The notes beneath the pieces were generated by a model, which made no database searches, was not told the DNA's origin, and saw only the letters and a list, made by a program, of their open reading frames with translations. From assembly GCA_003260325.1 (NCBI GenBank), contig MOLU01000003.1, positions 57,810 to 121,809 of the forward strand: a stretch of DNA of 64,000 nt, given 5' to 3'. Below are positions 43,587 to 55,083 of this stretch, piece by piece; the first letter of the stretch is position 1, and each line of letters begins with the position of its first letter. Source of the DNA: Candidatus Gracilibacteria bacterium GN02-872 (lineage in GTDB: Bacteria; Patescibacteriota; Gracilibacteria; BD1-5; UBA6164). The position numbers were made by a program, and so were the translations under genes.

Positions 43587-43677
43587 AGTTTTATTTTTAA
43601 AATATAAAATAACTTTTTAAAAGTTGCTTATATTATATTTTTTTATTTTAAAAGTCAATTTTTTTATAATTTTTTTC

Positions 43678-44646
43678 TTAATAATAGTCTTTTTTAAGCT
43701 CAGAAATATATTTCTCAAAATCAGAAATTTTTCCGTTTCAAATTTTTTCAAAATACTCAATTGCTAAATTTTTCATTTTTCTATTTTCCAAATTTGCTTT
43801 TTGCTGCACTTCAGAAAAATATTCTAAAATTTCTTCATATAATCTCTTGTTTGAGGCTAAATTTTCTAATTCAAATTCATATAAAACAAAATCGTTTAAC
43901 TCTTTAAAAAATATTTTTTTATTTGTCTCTGTGAAAACTGGAACAATAGCAATTTGCTCTAAGTAAACAGTAGCACGATAAATAAAATAAGCAAAAAATA
44001 TTTCTTTTGCGCTGAAATATCAAGCTGAATTAATAGTTTCATAATTTTTCTCCAAATCGCTAGCTTTTTCCTCTGCTAAATCACGAACTGTAAGCTCCAA
44101 TTCACGCATTTTTGTGCTTGGATTAAAAATATTTTGCGTTTTACAAAAAGGACAAGTTATATAAGTCGAAATAAAATAATATTCTTTTAATTCTAGTTTT
44201 CATCAGCAATTTTTACAAAAAAACTTATCTTTTACTTTTTCATACTCAGCCAAAATCTCATTTAAATCATCAGCAACACTTTTCTCTTTTAAGTCCTTAA
44301 AAGCTAATTCTTCAAATTTTTCGACTTTCATCTTCCAGTTTTCTAGCAAATCTACAAACCATTCAAATTCTTCTTTTTTCTTTTGCATAGAGCTTTGCAA
44401 AGATTGTTCAAAAGTCATCAAATATTTTGGCTTGATTTGGCTCTCAAAAACATCTTCTGCTTTTTGAATAATTCCTTTGTATTGGCCTTCAATTCAGTTT
44501 TTAAAATTAAAAAAATTACGTTTATAGGCATCTGCATCAGAATCATAAGTTTCTTGAATTGTCATTTTTACTTCATTTGTTAATTCTTCAGCTTTGGCAA
44601 GCAATTTTTTTAAAAAATCAGAAAATCTTTGTTGTAGTTCATTCAT
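43678..44646 (-). CDS. Coiled-coil protein with a central zinc ribbon
   Basis: 322 residues. An N-terminal coiled region (about 1-150) is followed by CKNCGGKLELKEY and CPFCKTQNIFNPS (C-x2-C twice, 24 residues apart), a zinc-ribbon knuckle, and then another coiled segment. Start ATG 44646 was preferred; an in-frame ATG at 44676 would overlap the upstream gene. Unrecognised family. Two bp after the CPBP gene, so probably one operon. Confidence 0.65.
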
Positions 44647-44647
44647 T

Positions 44648-45385
44648 TTATAAAATTCAGTAAATAATAAATACAATATGTGTCACAATATGTGCAATCA
44701 TAGCAGTTTCTAATCACTTTTTAAAATATAAATATCCAAAAACCACTCATACAATAGCATTTCAAAAAATAATGTAACCTATAAGTTGCCAAGTTATAGC
44801 TCAATTTAGAGAAATAATAACAATTGGCAAATGTAAAATTCAAAAAATTATCGAAGAAATGATGATTCAAAACCAAAAAATATAATTTTTCTGACTTTTA
44901 AAGATTTTTGAAAAAATCCAAACAAAAAGCGTCATAATACCAAAACGAACCAAAATTTCTTCTGTAATTCATCCATACAAGAAACGAGTAATTGGATTCA
45001 TTTCGTTTTGCAAGAGGCTTATTGGTACATAGTTCTGAAAAATAAGAAACACCAAAAAAGCACAAACAGCAGAAATAATTCATCAAGAAATTCAATAAGA
45101 AAAAATATTTTTTTCTAAAATTGTATTTTTTCAAACTAATCTTTCAAAAAATGGAAGTTTTAAGTTTACTTTATCATAAAGTAAGACTCCGATTGTAATC
45201 AAAATAATGAGTAAAATAGTTGGATTTATAAGCAAAAGTAGTTTGAGTTCAAAATCAGAAATAGTCTTTGGAATGGATCAAAGTAAACTTTCTGGAAGAG
45301 AAATTTTCATCAAAAGAATTGATAAAATTCATCAAAATCCAATTCAAAATAATAAAAACCACAATTTTAATTTTGAAAATCTCAT
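44648..45385 (-). CDS. CPBP-family intramembrane protease
   Basis: 245 residues with about eight membrane segments. The ABI/CPBP motifs are GITEEILVRFGIM (EE pair), and FGILHLPIVII with the catalytic His; AHIVTHIVFII follows near the end. The family includes proteases that cleave within membranes, often of small exported peptides. It sits upstream of the zinc-ribbon gene. Confidence 0.85.
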
Positions 45386-45531
45386 AAAATTTTATTATTT
45401 TCTAATCTTTTAAAAAATTATATTCTTGATTTCTCTAAAATCAAATTTAAAAAAAATTAAAAATATTGATTTATTTTAGAAAAAGCTTAGAATATTCATA
45501 AGGAGTTTATTTATTTTCTAGAAATAATCAT

Positions 45532-46125
45532 ATGTTAGGAATTATAAATTTTTTCTTTTTGCCAAGCCAAAACAGAGCAAAAAGTATTTTTGAGGAAAAC
45601 TCAACTTGAAAAAAATTATTTATTTGTTTGTTTTTATCACTTTTGATGGCTTTAATGATATTTTCTATTGTTTATGTAGCCCCTCAAATTACAGGAAAAG
45701 AAAATGTTATTACAAGTAATATTGATTGAATAACTGTTTCTTCATTTATTGTAAAAGATTCAATTTGAAATATTTTTACATTTTGACAAGGAGCACCAAT
45801 TGTAAATAATATTTTATTTGTAGTAGTAGGAGCTTTTGCTTTTTTTGCAACTTCTATAATTATTTGAGGAATAAATTCTATTTTTTCTAGAAAAACAAAT
45901 TTTCCAAATAATATACTTGTTTGGAATATTCCTCTTTTTTGCATCATAATTGCTGCATTTATTAGTTGAGCTCATTTTATAGCATTTTTTGATTTAGTAA
46001 ATGAAAATTTAAAAAATGAATGAGTTTGGTGGTTCATCACAAGAATCGTGGTAATTTTTTTACTTATTTGGTCTGTAGTCTTATTTATAAATTTGAGAAA
46101 GTGAGCTATAGAATCAGAAAAATAA
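45532..46125 (+). CDS. Four-helix membrane protein, unknown
   Basis: 197 residues. Four hydrophobic segments (about 32-52, 85-110, 130-150, 165-185), starting MLGIINFFFLPSQNRAKSIF. No motif recognised. An AAGGAG at 45500-45505 lies 26 nt before the ATG, too far to act as a normal ribosome site. Single gene. Confidence 0.65.
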
Positions 46126-46144
46126 TTTTTAAAAAATAACTAAA

Positions 46145-46219
46145 TTACGCTTGGGATGATTTACATTTGAAAAAGCAGTTTTAGAGTTTTCTAAGTATTT
46201 TCCAAAAGAAGCTCAATAA
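46145..46219 (+). pseudogene. Possible gene remnant
   Basis: An open stretch of 24 codons ending in TAA, read as LRLGGFTFEKAVLEFSKYF and so on, looks protein-like but has no start of its own. It lies between the membrane-protein stop and a terminator and could be the tail of a lost gene. Chance cannot be excluded. Confidence 0.2.
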
Positions 46220-46245
46220 AAAGAAGACTTATAATCTTCTTTTTT
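46218..46245. terminator. Terminator, also usable from the minus strand
   Basis: AAAAAGAAGA / TCTTCTTTTT around a short loop. Confidence 0.75.
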
Positions 46246-46257
46246 ATTTACTTCAAA

Positions 46258-46566
46258 TTATCTTTTCAAAACTTGTTTTGTGAGTTTTTGGAATTCTTTT
46301 GCAAGTCAATACTCAAAAACAAATGCGTTCCACGCAGCATCTTCACTTAAAACTCAGTGAGAAATATTTTCAGGAATTTCTCAAGAATTGCTAGCTTCAA
46401 CATCGCAAAACCAAGCTGGGCTTTCGTAGTATTTTAATAATTTTTTTATTTTTGGTCTAAGACTTTTCCACTTTTCAAAAGCATCATTGACATCCTCAAG
46501 CATCCCATTCATTTCATTTAAAATACTTTCCATTTCTATAATTTTATCTAATTGTTTTTTATTCAT
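46258..46566 (-). CDS. DUF4298 protein
   Basis: 102 residues. An N-terminal coil (KIIEMESILNEMNGMLEDVN) is followed by RPKIKKLLKYYESPAWFCDV and LSEDAAWN, which match the DUF4298 pattern. Function unknown. First of a run of minus-strand accessory genes. Confidence 0.8.
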
Positions 46567-46612
46567 AAAAACTATTTGTTAAGATATTTTTCTAAAATTT
46601 AAATAAATAATT

Positions 46613-47689
46613 TTAGTTTTTATTTTCCACAGCTGGATGATACTTTTCAAGATTTTGATATAAATCTTTTTGATTTTGTTCAAATGCTTTTTGATTAGCT
46701 TCAATAGTTCATCAAACAGCCATACGGAAGCCTCTCAAAGACACAAATCCATTTCATTGGAAAAAGTGTCCAGCTCATTCATACAAATAAAGTTCTGTAT
46801 TTTCTGGTCTTTTCTCTTTGATTTGTTTTGCCATTCCTGCGCTATCCCACATTTGATCATCAGTCCCTGCAAAAAGTACAATATTTGCTTTTGTATTTTC
46901 TACTTTTATACGTTTTTCCTCAGCATTTGGATCAAGTTTTATAGCAGAAGCATATCAATCCTTAAAAGAAACTGCTCATTTTGTCATCATTGGAATCATT
47001 TGATTTTTTATAAAAGTCCAAAAGTCTGATTTTGTCACATCTATGTAAGGCAAAGGCTTACCATCTTTTGACCAAGAAGAAGTATTTTTTGTAAAATCAA
47101 GAGCAGAATAAACGTGAGATCCTGGTGCATACAAAATAACTTGTGAAATACTTGGATAATATGTTGACAAAAGTAATGCATATTCAGAACCTTTTGATGC
47201 AGCTACAATAGTAATTGGAGAATCTTTTCAGTAATGCTTAAAAATGTATTCTTCTATTTCTGAGAAGTACTCTACTGGAACTTCCGCTAAAGTTGGTTTT
47301 TGATTCGGCATTCAAAAGAAGAATAAAGACAAAACTTGATATCATTTTTCTGCGAATTTAACGGCAACATCATAGTTTGTACTTCAGTCAGAACCACCAA
47401 AAGTAACTATTACACCTTTGTATTTAACTTGTTTTGGAGTTAACTCAAATCAATTTAGATATTTTCCTTGTATATGTTTAACAGTTACATTTTCAATATT
47501 TGTGTTATACAAGCTCAAGTTTGTTGGATCCTGATAAACTGAAAGACCAGCAATATTTTTTATTTTTTCTTCACTTGGACCAAATTTATAATCATTATAA
47601 AATCTCATACCAAAAATTATTGCAACAATAATAAGGATAATGATAAGCAAAACCAATAAAGTTTTTCAAAGTATTTTTAATATTTTCAT
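46613..47689 (-). CDS. Alpha/beta hydrolase, acyl-CoA thioester hydrolase (BAAT)-like
   Basis: 358 residues. One N-terminal membrane helix (LVLLIIILIIVAIIFGMRF) anchors an outer alpha/beta domain. The nucleophile elbow is AASKGSEYALLLS; the Asp loop LFAGTDDQMWDS and the final GAGHFFQGNG (His) complete a likely triad. BAAT-type proteins usually handle acyl-CoA or amide bonds; the true substrate is unknown. Confidence 0.75.
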
Positions 47690-47730
47690 AATTTCGTAAA
47701 TTAAAAAATAAAATACAAAGCTTCTAAAAA

Positions 47731-48510
47731 TTATTTAATTTGGTAGCTAACATTTACATAAACAGAAATTTTTAACTGTCAAAGTGAAATATTTGAGTTT
47801 TCTGTAGATTGTCACTCTTCTCAAGAACTAGCAGTATTTGACTGTGAATAATTATTTCAGAAAAAGAATGGTTCTAAGCCATTTTCTTCGCTAATGATAA
47901 CTGGTTTTCAAATTTCTACTTCTCATAGTTTTGCTAGTTCTTCAGCTTTTTGTTTTGCTTTTTTCATAGCTAATTCTCTTGCCTGAGTAAAAATTTTTGC
48001 TTTATCTTGAACATCATAATCAATTGATTCAATATTGACTGTTTCAATATTTGTAAGCTGATTTATAAGTTTCTCTAGTTCTTTTACACTTTTATTATCA
48101 AGATTACGAAAAATAATGTGCATTGAATAATTAGCTGTATATCAATTTATTTTTCTTCATTTTCCTGATTCATAATCATAATCCGTGTTGATAGACATAT
48201 TTTCAGTTTTTATATCTTCTGTTTTTATTGAAAAATTTTTTAACAGTGCTTGAGCTTCTGCAACTTTTAGATTAACTGAGTCTTGAGCTTCTTTACTCGT
48301 TGGTCTTGTTGCAGAAAAACCAATTTTAAGATTTGCTAAGTCTGGAGTTATAGAAACCTCTCATTTTCATTGAACATTCAAAGTTTGCAACTGATGTTTT
48401 TCAGTTGAAGAATAATTTAATGATGTAGAAAATTTATTATTTATCATCATTATTCCAATAATTATTGTCATACAAATAATTGAAGTTTTTATAATTTCTT
48501 CACTTTTCAT
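47731..48510 (-). CDS. SIMPL (DUF541) domain protein
   Basis: 259 residues. Signal or anchor helix (about 8-25), then a beta-alpha domain of the SIMPL type: VQGKGEVSITPDLANLKIGF, DSVNLKVAEAQALLKNF, and a long helix with A-R-E-L-A-M-K-K-A-K-Q-K-A-E-E-L-A. Family members are exported or periplasmic proteins of unclear function. The Ser/Asn/Gly-rich insert near 210-230 is peculiar to this copy. Confidence 0.85.
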
Positions 48511-48583
48511 AATCAAAAAATTTAAAAAATAAAATACAAAGTCATTGTAATCAAAAGTTCTTTAATTTAAAGAGAAATAAATT

Positions 48584-49006
48584 TTATTTCAAACTTATAT
48601 AAATTTTAAACTTTTTGTTTTCAAAATCATATTCTTCCAAATCAAAAGAATATTTTCTTGGTAAATCAGTCATTGCCCAAATTTTTTTCCAAGCTTCAGC
48701 AATATCTTCTACAGAATTATAATCAAATTCAAAAATTTGAAATTTTTCTTCCTCTACTAAAATAGAAGGAAAATCTGAAGTTTTTTCTTTTACTTTAAAT
48801 CAAAGATACACATCATAATCTCATTTTTTGAAATCATTTTCATAATTTGTGTAAACAACATAAACTAGTGGAGAAACGATATTTTCTCAAAATTCTGATT
48901 TCAAATCTTTTTGAATAAATTCTCACCAAAGGTTTCCTAAATCTTCAGAAGCTTTGTTATTTTCGTTTGTTGTTCTTACAAAAAGTCAAGAAATAATATT
49001 TTTCAT
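48584..49006 (-). CDS. GyrI-like / effector-binding domain protein
   Basis: 140 residues. The sequence GDYDVYLGFKVKEK and the final LPRKYSFDLEEYD with KIYISLK fit the GyrI-like small-molecule-binding fold. No DNA-binding domain is present, as in stand-alone GyrI proteins. Ligand unknown. Confidence 0.7.
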
Positions 49007-49031
49007 AAATTTTAAAATTAAAAAGTATTTT

Positions 49032-49697
49032 TTAAGCTAATTTTTTTAGTTTTTCCAAATCAGTTCAAATAATTGCATCTAAATTTGCTGTTATTTTATC
49101 AATTTCCCAATCCCACCATTTCAGATTTTCTAAAAAATCAATTGTTTCTTTATCAAATCTATAACGAATAACTTTTGCTGGATTTCATCAAACAATAGCA
49201 TATGGTTCAACATCTTTTGTAACATTTGCATTTGCTCAAATAATTGCTCAATTTCAGATTTTTACACCTGGTAGAATTGTAGCATTGTAACCTATCCAGA
49301 CATCATTTCAAACAATTGTATCTCATTTATTTACTCATTGAATAAATTCTAATGTTTTCTTCCAATCTCAATCTTGAGATGCATTAAGTGAAGCCATCCA
49401 ATCTCCACCAAAAATTCCAAAAGGATAGCTAGAAAATCCATCAATCTTGTGATTTGCAGCATTCATAATAAACTTTACACCAGTTGCAATCGCACAAAAC
49501 TTACCAATAATAAGTTTGTCTTCTATTATTGGGCTATGATACAAAACATTTTTCTCAAAGTTTTCAACTCCATCAGGATCATCATAATAAGTATAGTCCC
49601 CAACAATAATATTTGGATCCTGAATAAAATTTTTTAAAAAACCGAGACCTTTATAAGCGTCAATCGGAAATTTTTCATTTGGATTTGGTCAAGTCAT
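49032..49697 (-). CDS. Xenobiotic acetyltransferase, Vat/CatB type (left-handed beta helix)
   Basis: 221 residues. Landmarks include IVGDYTYYDDPDG at the N-terminus, IIGKFCAIATGVKFIMNAAN with the catalytic His in NHKIDGFSSYPF. Hexapeptide repeats follow: VGNDVWIGYNATILPGVKIG, AIIGANANVTKDVEPYAIVG and NPAKVIRYRF. Matches streptogramin A/chloramphenicol-type (Vat/CatB) acetyltransferases. Whether it gives resistance cannot be read from sequence. Genes like it are common in accessory regions. Confidence 0.9.
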
Positions 49698-49733
49698 AAT
49701 AAAAAAATTAAGAAATAAAAATTTTTATAAAAA

Positions 49734-50072
49734 TTATGCCAATTTTACTAAAATATTTTCTCCCTTAATACAAATTACTTGTTTGTCAGTAATAGGAAAA
49801 ATTGGCAAGTTTTTATTTTTTTTAAGAATATTTTCAACTATTTCTCAAAGATATGGATTTTTATAATGAGGCAAAATATATTTTCCAAAAAGTCAAAATG
49901 CATCAAAATTTTTAAGTTCTGGAGCTTTTTGTAAATCATCCATTTCTTCAATAAATTTAATATTTGGACTCATAATGATACTTCAAGCAGAAGTACTTAT
50001 ATAAGGCTTTCCTTTCTGTATTTGCTCAAGAATCAATTTATCAGTTCAAGTTTTTCTGGATTTTTGAAATTT
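49734..50072 (-). pseudogene. S51 peptidase, 3' fragment
   Basis: About 112 codons open to TAA 49734. The fragment has the nucleophile region KPYISTSAGSIIMSPN and the catalytic-His region GKYILPHYKNPY of S51 dipeptidase E-like proteins, with FDAFGLFG before the His. The N-terminal half of the peptidase is absent: upstream frame space belongs to the next gene in another frame. Probably a deletion product. Confidence 0.65.
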
Positions 50073-50272
50073 TTATTCCATTTCAAAATCAATTCTCACC
50101 ATCAAATCAAGTATGAAATCAGATTATTAACAGAAACTTTTGTATTTTTAACTTGTCATTCAAGTTCTTTTCGATCAGAAAATTCTTTTGGAAAATTCTC
50201 TAAATCCTTCCACAAACTTGCAAAATGCTTTTGAATTTCAAAAATAAGTTCAGTTTTATTTGATGGAATCAT
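49997..50272 (-). pseudogene. ClbS/DfsB-like four-helix protein, 5' fragment
   Basis: 91 residues from ATG 50272 to TAA 49997. KTELIFEIQKHFASLWKDLE and LISYLIGWGELILKWNK fit ClbS/DfsB (DUF1706) proteins, which are usually about 165 residues. The second half is missing and the S51 fragment in another frame overlaps it by about 75 bp, so the two genes were joined by deletion near 50040. Confidence 0.55.
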
Positions 50273-50291
50273 TTTAAAAAGTTAAAAATAT

Positions 50292-51044
50292 TTAATAAAG
50301 CCAAGAAAATGCTCTTTTCAATTCTTTCTCAGCATTTTCAAGATAACATCGTCAGTGAGCCAAAATCACTTTTTCTGGCTTCCAAGCTATAATTTTTTCA
50401 AAACTTTCACGAGCCAATTTTTTATTTCATAAAAATGTCATTCTAAAATCAAGTGGAGTTTTTCCATTTGGATCAGCATTTCAAGCAAGTTTCATCAATA
50501 TTTTTAGAAAGCAAGAATCCATTTTATCAACTTCAAAATTTTCAATCATATCAGTCAAAATCAAAGTTCTGCTTTCTTTATGAAAAAAATCAACTTCTTG
50601 CATAAAACGACTTCATTTAAAAAATATTTGTTCTATCTCACTTTCCCAATAAATTGGAGCTTTTTCTTCTAAATTTTTATCAAAATTAACCTCTATTTTT
50701 TGACTTTTTGCTCGCTTTTCAACTCAGGGACTTGCAAACGCAATTGCATCAGGATAAATCTTTTTCCAAGCAGAAATATGAACATAGTGGATTTTATTTG
50801 GAGAAACCAAATAGCGAACTTTACCTAATAAATCAATTTCTTTGAGTAAATTTTTATTTGGAGCAATTGGAGAGTGAATCCAAAGTGAACCATCATTTAG
50901 CTTTATAACTGTCATTCTTGTTGAAAATGGAGCTTTAAAAAGGAAAAATCACATCTTAACAATATCTCAATCAGCAATCCAAATATTTTTTGAAATTGGT
51001 TTGAGAGTGTAAAGAGGTTTATACAAAGGAATTTTCTCAGACAT
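50292..51044 (-). CDS. DUF4336 protein (metallo-beta-lactamase-like)
   Basis: 250 residues. Landmarks: [49 protein letters not shown] and [15 protein letters not shown]. The family is a diverged relative of metallo-beta-lactamase hydrolases without the full metal motif. Function unknown. Confidence 0.8.
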
Positions 51045-51053
51045 AAAGTATTT

Positions 51054-51410
51054 TTATAAAAATAATACTACTGAAATCAAAGCTAAAATCGAAGGAAGTC
51101 ATTGTTTTAATAAAATGCTTCTACTTGACTTATAAGCTCAATAAAGCGCTGCAATGATAATACAAATAAGAAAAAATATTGTAACTTTTACATCTCAAGT
51201 GTAAAGCGACCATAAAAGTCAAGCTCACAAAAAACCATTGTAAAGCCCTTGATTTGCTGCAAGTCACTTCGTTTTTGAGAATATTTCGTCGGGCAAAACT
51301 CACTTAAAAACTTTTTTTCAAGTAGTTTCCCAAGCAAACATTTCAATATAAAGAATATAAAAATGTTCCAAAGTAACGATTATTATGAGAATTTTTGCTA
51401 AGATATCCAT
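51054..51410 (-). CDS. DUF1304 small membrane protein
   Basis: 118 residues, four membrane helices. Family pattern: MDILAKILIIIVTLEHFYIL with E and H in the first helix, NQGLYNGFLGAGLLWSLY in the second. Role unknown. Confidence 0.85.
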
Positions 51411-51420
51411 AAGTTAAAAA

Positions 51421-52101
51421 TTATTTTTTTAAACTTAGTAAATATTTTTTTGTCTCAGATGAGATTCTTCGACTTTCCCTTGATTTCTGAATTGTTTTAT
51501 TTTGAACAAAAGGTTCTAATTTTTTACTTTCTAAAAGAGAAATAGTAGCATCATACTGTTTTGCAAGAGCAGTTGCGAAAAACCAAGCCTGCATCATTTG
51601 CACATAATAATCATCATTTTTAACTTCTGCAACAAGTTCAAGCAAATCAGCAGAGAAATTTTCATCTAAAAAATTTGAAAGCAAAAGTCAGATTGCATAA
51701 CGGATTGTATAAACTTTTTCACTTTTTATCCAAATTTTTATTTTTTGTAGAGTTTCGTTTGGATATTTTTTAAAAATTTTTGGAGAAGAAGTATCACAAA
51801 CCGACCAATTATCAACAAAAGGAAGAAATTTTTCAAGTTCCAAAACTGCTTTATCAAAATCTTTTTCTGATTCAAGAAAAATTACATGCAAAAGATTTTC
51901 CTCAAAAAATTTATGTGGAATAATTTTTAAAAAATTTTCTTTTTCTGATGAATTTTTAAATTCTTTTGCTAAATTTCTCAAAACTGGAATTTTTGTTCAC
52001 AAAATCGTTTTTGGATCAATATTTGGAATCAACTTTGCGACGAATAAAGCATTTTTATCGTCCTTTAAGGGAAGTAATTTTTCTTGTAAAATATTTTTCA
52101 T
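51421..52101 (-). CDS. DNA alkylation repair protein (AlkD-like)
   Basis: 226 residues of HEAT-like helical repeats. FVDNWSVCDTSSPKIF is the AlkD landmark (W, D), with YTIRYAIGLLLSNF and DDYYVQMMQAWFFATAL. AlkD removes alkylated bases without base flipping. A second alkylation-repair gene of a different type lies at 54294. Confidence 0.88.
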
Positions 52102-52105
52102 AATT

Positions 52106-52675
52106 TTAATTTTGTTCTATTTTTTGTAAAAATTCTTCTAGTTTTCATGCAATTCTTACATTTTTTCTTATAGAACCGAAAAGATGAAATTCTTCAAGCT
52201 TTATCCCACAAAAACCTAAAATAGAATTTTTTAAATTTTTCTTTAAATTTATCCCGGAAATAAGGCTTCCTGGAAATGCATAAAACCAATTTGGTCAGTC
52301 ACAAGTACAAAAAACTCTCGCTTTTTTTCAATTCAAAAGTTTTTCTGGAATTCATTTTTCATTGTACTTATAGGCAAAACCTGCAACAAAATTATTATCA
52401 AAAAAATTTTTTAGAATAGCAGGCAAACTTGACCACCAAACTGGAAAAAATAAAACTAATTCTTCTGCTTCAAGAATCTTTTTTTGGTAAGCAGAAAGTT
52501 CCCTTTCACCCAACTCTTTTTGATTTTCATATCTCAAAAAGTCATTATTCTCAGCATACAAGTCAATTATTTCATAAGAAACATCTTGTTTTTTTATTCT
52601 TTTTTCGTATGCCTCAAGCATTGCTCTTGAAAAACTATTTTTTCAAGGATTTGCGATGATTAACAATTGTTTCAT
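52106..52675 (-). CDS. NAD(P)H quinone reductase / flavodoxin-fold protein
   Basis: 189 residues. FMN-binding phosphate loop NPGKNSFSRAM, then DLYAENNDFLRYE, EELVLFFPVWWSSLPAILKN with the PVWW motif, and TCDGPNWFYAFPG. Belongs to the MdaB/KefF-like NADPH oxidoreductases that reduce quinones. Confidence 0.87.
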
Positions 52676-52745
52676 AATAAAAAAGTTAAAAAATAATATC
52701 TAAATTATAGACTTTTTTTCTAGTTTTGCAATATTTTACAAAATA

Positions 52746-52770
52746 AAAAACTTTGATTTCTCAAAGTTTT
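52746..52770 (-). terminator. Terminator after the lipoprotein gene
   Basis: AAAACTTTGA / TCAAAGTTTT with TTTC loop, just past the stop at 52772. Confidence 0.8.
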
Positions 52771-52771
52771 A

Positions 52772-53638
52772 CTAATCTAAATATTCAATTTTAAAATCAT
52801 CAGCACCAAGTGCAGACAAAGCTACAACTCAAACTCAAAATTTAAAGAAAGGTTTATCATATTTCATAGAATAGACTTCTGTTCAATTGATCAAAAAATG
52901 TACCATATTACCTCTTCTTTCCATTCTCAAAACATTGTCTTTATCAAGTGGTTTTATAGCATCACTTTTTGTTTTTTTCAAAATTTGTGTTCCTCAAGAA
53001 TCTAATCAAAAATTTCAAGTAAAAAGCTCAAATCTTCCATTTTCATCAATTGAAAAATAATCAAATTTAGTTTTTCCATCAACAGAGTAAGCATTCCAAA
53101 TCAATCCTCAAAACACTCAATTCACTTGATTTACATCTGTTCAAGTTATTTGTTTTGGAGATAGAATTTGTATTTTTACTTCAACAGCGAAATCTCTTCC
53201 TTCTACAAGTTTAGAAACATCTTGATGATACAATCCATAAAATAATCATCTTGCTACTGAACTTGTTATCCAATAACGACCATTTTCTGTTGCAAACACT
53301 CATCATTTTTGGCTACTATTATCTTTGTCTTGTCACCAAGAAGTTTCATCTGGAGTAGAAAAATCAGTTGAATAAATAACTTTTGAATCTTGTTTTTGAA
53401 CTGAGTTTAAATTTGTTTTAGAAATTGATTCTGTAGTAGAAGTTTGTGTTGTTATTTCCTTTTTGTTTTCTGTCTTTACTTCAGTTTTTTTGTCAGTTCC
53501 TTTAGAAACTACAGGCTGAGCTTGATTTTGAACTTCAGTTGTTTTTGTTACTGGATTTTCAACAGGTTTATTATTATTTCCTCAACAACTTACTAAGAAT
53601 ACAGTTAAAAATAGAACTAAAAATATTTTATTTTTCAT
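52772..53638 (-). CDS. Lipoprotein with a beta-sandwich domain
   Basis: 288 residues. Lipobox in LFLTVFLVSCGG (C at about 18), a T/K/E-rich linker up to about residue 85, then a beta-rich domain (YSTDFSTPDETSWGQDK to IEYLD) similar in layout to DUF1080 or concanavalin-like lectin folds. Probably anchored outside the cytoplasmic membrane. Ligand unknown. Confidence 0.75.
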
Positions 53639-53684
53639 AAATTAAATGTAAAAAAAATAAATTGTGAAAATTATATTTATAAAA

Positions 53685-54260
53685 TTATTTATTGCAAATT
53701 TTCGGAATAATTTTTTCCACTCATTTTTCACAAGAAATAGTTCAGAATCAATTTCATTTTATGGCAACAATTTCTTTTTCTTTAAAATCAAGTTTTTTTA
53801 GAATTTCAGATTCTTTTAAAGAAATATTTACAACTGCATCTTTTTCTTTCAAATCAAAGCTAAAAACAATTCTAAATAAATTTCCTTTTGCTCAAACAAA
53901 ATAATTCAAAAAATCTTCTCAAAAAATATTTTTATCAGAAAGTTCTATAATTAGATTCTCTCAATCAAAAACAGATATATCTTTTAAAAAATGAATACTT
54001 TCCTTTTTAGGAACAAGCAGAAGTGATTTTTCGCTTTGATAAATAAATTTTATAGTATTTTCCCAGGATTTAAACTCTGCTAGATGAAAATTGATAAATC
54101 AGTCAAAGTTTCAAATTGTAAAAATTTCTTTTTCGATTTTATCTATATTTCAGGTCTGTGTAGCTAAATGATTTACTTCAGAATTTATTTCTTTTTTGAT
54201 ATTTTGTTCACATCAAGATAAAAATATTAACAAAGCTAGAAACACAAAATATTTTTTCAT
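53685..54260 (-). CDS. Lipoprotein, unknown
   Basis: 191 residues. MKKYFVFLALLIFLSGCEQN is a lipoprotein signal with Cys at 17. The remainder is beta-rich with many hydrophobic strands (ENTIKFIYQSEKSLLLV). No family recognised. 46 bp upstream of the other lipoprotein, same strand. Confidence 0.65.
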
Positions 54261-54293
54261 ATTTTTATAAAAATTTATTATTGATAATTAAAG

Positions 54294-55037
54294 CTAATCT
54301 TTAAAATTTCTTTTCGCATGTTTTATGATCCAAAGAGTATTTTTTGAGGCATCTTTTTCCCATTTTTTCAATAATCCCAAAGTAGGTTCAGGATTGAGTT
54401 TCAGATAATCAGCCAAATTATTTCAAACTGATTTCATTACATACTTGCGTTCATCATTTTTTAAAATTTCTAAAATTTCAAAAACTGGTTTTGGGTTTGA
54501 TAAAAATATCTCTAACTTTTTTGCCCAAGGAAGTTTCGGTCTGATTCACTCGCTAGCTAAACGACGCAAATGAAAATTATCAGACTTTGCCAACTTTTTC
54601 AGAAACTTCAAAGTTTTTTCAGGATACTTTATGACAAATGGACGAATTGCCCACTCCGCAGTACAACGCTTTGTAAGCTCTTCCATAGCTTGAAAAGAAG
54701 TTTCTGGATAATCAATTCAATATTTTTCAATAAATTTTCAAACTGGCATCAACCGATAAAATTCTTTAAACATTCACGTTTCGTTTGGATTTTCCTCTCA
54801 CATACTTTTTTGTAAAATTTCTATTGATTTCTCATAATCTTTCGGTAAAAATTCATACAAAAAATCACAAATGAGCTCAACTCTTTGTGTCAAAGTTTTT
54901 CAATCACAATTTTTTTTCACAGAATTTTCAAATTTTTTTGAGTTAAATTCTGGATAATTTTGTAAAATTTTTTCTGATAAGATTTTTGCTAAACTTTCAT
55001 CAAACCACAAAGCAAGAGAAATATTTTTTTCTGTCAT
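54294..55037 (-). CDS. DNA alkylation repair protein, AlkC/AlkD superfamily
   Basis: 247 residues of HEAT-like repeats. CTAEWAIRPFVIKYPEKTLK and LRRLASEGIRPKLPWAKKLE are characteristic of the AlkC-type group. It differs from the AlkD-like gene 2.2 kb away in sequence and length. Activity is likely glycosylase-type, but the base preference is unknown. Confidence 0.85.
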
Positions 55038-55083
55038 AATTTTTTAATTTTAAAATATTTAAATTTTTATTTCTTTATAAATT

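Noticed and set aside
46670..47029. 119-residue plus-strand open frame
   Set aside because: It lies opposite the alpha/beta hydrolase gene, which has clear catalytic motifs; the plus frame is a shadow.
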